From positions 730,333 through 794,332 of the forward strand of contig NZ_SPVH01000002.1 of the NCBI RefSeq assembly GCF_004614235.1: a stretch of DNA of 64,000 nt, read 5' to 3'. Below are positions 62,109 through 64,000 of this stretch, piece by piece. Below the pieces are notes generated by a model. The model saw nothing but the letters and a program-made list of their open reading frames with translations. It was not told the DNA's origin and searched no databases. This DNA comes from Brevundimonas intermedia. Lineage in GTDB: Bacteria > Pseudomonadota > Alphaproteobacteria > Caulobacterales > Caulobacteraceae. Position numbers and translations under genes: made by a program. Within the stretch, counting starts at the first letter, position 1; each line of letters begins with the position of its first letter.

Positions 62109-62139
62109 GCGCGCCAAACCGTCACCTTCCGGCGCCGGC

Positions 62140-63648
62140 ATGACCCCGCGTGCGCCGCTCGGCCGGATCTTCTCGCCGCGCGAGCCCAAAGCTGCGGAAC
62201 GCATCATCGCCTGGCTGGGCGATATGGCGGGCGCGGTCGTGCAGACGGTGGACGACGACCAGAACGGCTGGGATTGTCTGGTGGAGTTTCCTCCCATCGA
62301 CGCTGGCGATATGCCGCCGGACCTCGCGCCGCCGGGCCTGTCGTTGTTCATCCAGGTCAAGTCGTCGAAGACGGCGAAGCGAAGCGTCCGGATCAGTCTG
62401 TCGAACGCGCTGAAATATGCGCGTCACGCTCTGCCCTATTTCATCGTTCTGGTGACGACCGAACGTGGGCCGGACACGCCGACCATCTATGTCAAACACG
62501 TTTGGCCGCCGCTCATCGAGGAGATGCTGAAGGCGGTCCGAAAAGCCCATATCGACGGAAGGCCGCTTCACAAGGCGGGCATAACGATCCGGTTCGAATC
62601 GTCCGAACGCCATGATCTGGATGCGATGCGCCACATCGCCACGGTGCTCGACGGTCTGGGCCCCGACTACGCCACCCGCAAGGAGGCGCTGGTCGCCGCC
62701 ACCGGCTACGACGAGGGTTACGCCCGCGGAACCATCACCTTCGACGAAATGGACACGCCCCGGTTCGTCGACATGATGCTGGGCCTGGAGCCGGCGCTGG
62801 ACGTCAAACGGATCACGCTTCACGCGATGCGGTTCGGTCTGCTGGACCCGATCCCGGAACTCGATGGCGAAGGCCAGATCACCATCGAGCCGAGGCCATC
62901 AAGCGACTGCAAGGTGACGTTCCGGGACCCCGTCAGCGGCAAGGAGGTCACGTTCGACGGCGAGCTCTTCGCCCCCGGCATCCCCAATCTGCCGAGAGAA
63001 TACTGGAAGCTGAGGGTCAAGACCGATCTGACGGACCTGGCGTTCGTTCCGGGCCAGCTCTCGAGCCTGACGGCGACCCTGGACATGGACGAGGCTCTGC
63101 CTCTGGACCGGCTGTATAGGATCGTCGCCTTCCGCAGTTGGTCAACGGGCGGCCGGTTGGAGATGCAAATCTGGGCGCGCGACCGGCTGTTGACCACCAC
63201 GGACATCGCGATGAATTCCGATGAGGACGGTTCCTACTGGCGTCGGATGGAACGGGTTATTGAAGCGCTCCTGGCGCTATCACCTGCGGAAAAAAGGCCG
63301 CAATCCCTGCGATTCTCGCTACGGCAGCTGTTCGAACAGCTCTCCATGCTCGAAGAATTCCGAGAGGTTCTAGAGGGCGAAACGCTTTCGCTTGACGGCG
63401 ATCTGACCGCGCCGGCGGAAGTTCCGCCAGGTGAAATGCGCCTCTCCCTACCTTGCTGGCTGGAGTTCGAGGGCTTCCTGTTCTTCGCGATCAACTCACG
63501 CCCCGTCCGATCCATGACACCGGAAGGCGCAAAGACCAAAATCATCACCGGCCCGCCCAAACGGTCCATAGGCGCGATTCTCAAGGGATCGCAGGCTGAC
63601 CACCAATCCTACATCGACGCCGAAACACGGCGGGCTCACGGCGTCTGA
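62140..63648 (+). CDS. Nuclease-like protein (DUF4365-type N terminus) in the Abi_2 cassette
   Basis: The 502-residue protein opens with a restriction-endonuclease-like segment: helix AAERIIAWLGDMAGAVVQTV, then D45 in NGWDCLVEFPP, and Q72-V-K74 in LSLFIQVKSSKTAK, followed by LKYARHALPYFIVLVTTE. This GWD...QVKSS layout is that of Mrr/DUF4365 PD-(D/E)XK domains in which Q replaces the usual E. The remaining 350 residues are mostly strand-rich with no family I recognise (for example ITIEPRPSSDCKVTFRDPVS). The gap to the next gene is eight bases. No Shine-Dalgarno sequence is obvious at the ATG. Confidence 0.7.
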   Translation: MTPRAPLGRIFSPREPKAAERIIAWLGDMAGAVVQTVDDDQNGWDCLVEFPPIDAGDMPPDLAPPGLSLFIQVKSSKTAKRSVRISLSNALKYARHALPYFIVLVTTERGPDTPTIYVKHVWPPLIEEMLKAVRKAHIDGRPLHKAGITIRFESSERHDLDAMRHIATVLDGLGPDYATRKEALVAATGYDEGYARGTITFDEMDTPRFVDMMLGLEPALDVKRITLHAMRFGLLDPIPELDGEGQITIEPRPSSDCKVTFRDPVSGKEVTFDGELFAPGIPNLPREYWKLRVKTDLTDLAFVPGQLSSLTATLDMDEALPLDRLYRIVAFRSWSTGGRLEMQIWARDRLLTTTDIAMNSDEDGSYWRRMERVIEALLALSPAEKRPQSLRFSLRQLFEQLSMLEEFREVLEGETLSLDGDLTAPAEVPPGEMRLSLPCWLEFEGFLFFAINSRPVRSMTPEGAKTKIITGPPKRSIGAILKGSQADHQSYIDAETRRAHGV

Positions 63649-63656
63649 CTGCAACG

Positions 63657-64000
63657 ATGCGAACCTACTATCATGTCGATCGCGGGCGCTCGCTCAGGGC
63701 GGGCCTCGCCTTACCGCTGAAGGACGGATTGTCGGTCTTCGGTCAGGCCTATTGGTTCAAGATCACCGCCAATCCACCCAGGCTGGACGACGATGCGACC
63801 CGCCGGGAACATAGCCTGGAAACTCTGCGCAGAGAGCGGTTCGGGAACCTCCCTGGCTCACGCATGACCGCCCTGTTCGCTGCGGCGACCCTGGAGGAGG
63901 CGCTGTTGTTCGCCGAACGGATTGAGCCGAGGCCGATGGTGCCGGTCCCGATCTTCGAGGTGACGTCATCGCGCGCGGAAAGCCGCGACAGTCTCTGGCT
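63657..64000 (+). CDS. DUF2441-like protein, cut by window edge
   Basis: An open frame from ATG 63657 runs off the window (114 full codons). It starts MRTYYHVDRGRSLRAGLALP and contains ATRREHSLETLRRERFGN, then GSRMTALFAAATLEEALLFAER. The order YHVDRxxxLxxG...E..LE..RRE.F...SR...LFA resembles DUF2441, whose members look like small ADP-ribosyltransferase-fold proteins often found near defence genes. Eight bases separate it from the nuclease-like gene, so it belongs to the same transcript. The family match is from memory and the C terminus is unseen. Confidence 0.5.
   Translation, partial: MRTYYHVDRGRSLRAGLALPLKDGLSVFGQAYWFKITANPPRLDDDATRREHSLETLRRERFGNLPGSRMTALFAAATLEEALLFAERIEPRPMVPVPIFEVTSSRAESRDSLW

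Larger units (their letters stand above)
53803..64000. mobile_element. Integrated genomic (defence) island, left part; continues beyond the window
   Basis: The left boundary is the tRNA-Gly fragment, with a P4-type integrase as the first gene. All following recognisable genes are accessory: AbiEi/AbiEii, a GHKL-nuclease fusion, an Abi_C protein, an Abi_2 protein, a nuclease-like protein and a DUF2441-like protein. Intergenic spaces are larger and more AT-rich than in the flanking chromosome, and the chromosomal inverted repeats are absent. The right end is outside the window. Confidence 0.85.

Noticed and set aside
53803..64000. CRISPR array or insertion sequence in the island
   Set aside because: No regularly spaced direct repeats and no transposase or terminal inverted repeats of an IS were seen.

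Overview
The window is a high-GC (roughly two-thirds G+C) chromosomal segment of an alphaproteobacterium. Gene content points to the Caulobacterales, most likely a Brevundimonas-like organism. Supporting features are an atpHAGDC operon separate from Fo, an Ala/Lys-rich N-terminal extension on AtpD, a GTTC-N7-GTTC SOS box at recA, an HWE-type histidine kinase, acnA divergent from ccmABCD-dsbE, and dispersed inverted repeats built on CGTCATCCTCGGGCTTGACC. The genus is my inference from gene content; no rRNA or species marker is present.

From 1 to about 53.7 kb the window is ordinary core chromosome, densely packed on both strands. Positions 1-9.1 kb hold an M3 peptidase (cut by the edge), murI, two metal-transport-type membrane proteins sharing a Zur-like motif, a translationally coupled argH-lipoprotein-lysA operon, a TlpA-like thioredoxin whose start codon overlaps that of argH, a tRNA-Met and a PQQ-type sugar dehydrogenase. 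Positions 9.2-14.5 kb carry a thiolase plus multifunctional beta-oxidation pair behind a LiuR/FadR-like palindrome, then recA with its SOS box. Positions 14.5-31.4 kb hold a MHYT/HWE sensor kinase, exported enzymes and lipoproteins (including a PAP2 phosphatase lacking the usual PSGH histidine), oxidoreductases, mdh, zapE, asd, rarD and an esterase. Positions 31.4-36.4 kb are the F1 ATP synthase operon, followed by a gap of nearly 1 kb with repeats. Positions 37.4-53.7 kb hold terC, a glutaminyl cyclase, katG divergent from a one-cysteine oxyR with an OxyR box, an aldehyde dehydrogenase, acnA, the cytochrome c maturation operon, an M48 lipoprotein protease, an iron-sulfur photolyase with a DCC thioredoxin-like partner, and a DUF3429 protein.

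At about 53.76 kb the architecture changes. The 3' half of a tRNA-Gly(GCC) gene is present without its 5' half, followed by a P4-type tyrosine integrase and only accessory genes to the end of the window. This is the left end (attL) of an integrated island that runs past position 64000; an intact tRNA-Gly should mark its other end. All recognisable island cargo is of anti-phage or toxin-antitoxin type: an AbiEi/AbiEii pair with a duplicated operator, a GHKL-ATPase fused to a PD-(D/E)XK-like nuclease domain, an Abi_C/HEPN-like protein, and a three-gene cassette of Abi_2 (HEPN) protein, a GWD...QVK nuclease-like protein and a DUF2441-like protein cut by the window edge. The fused ATPase-nuclease and the three-gene cassette are the best candidates here for undescribed defence systems.
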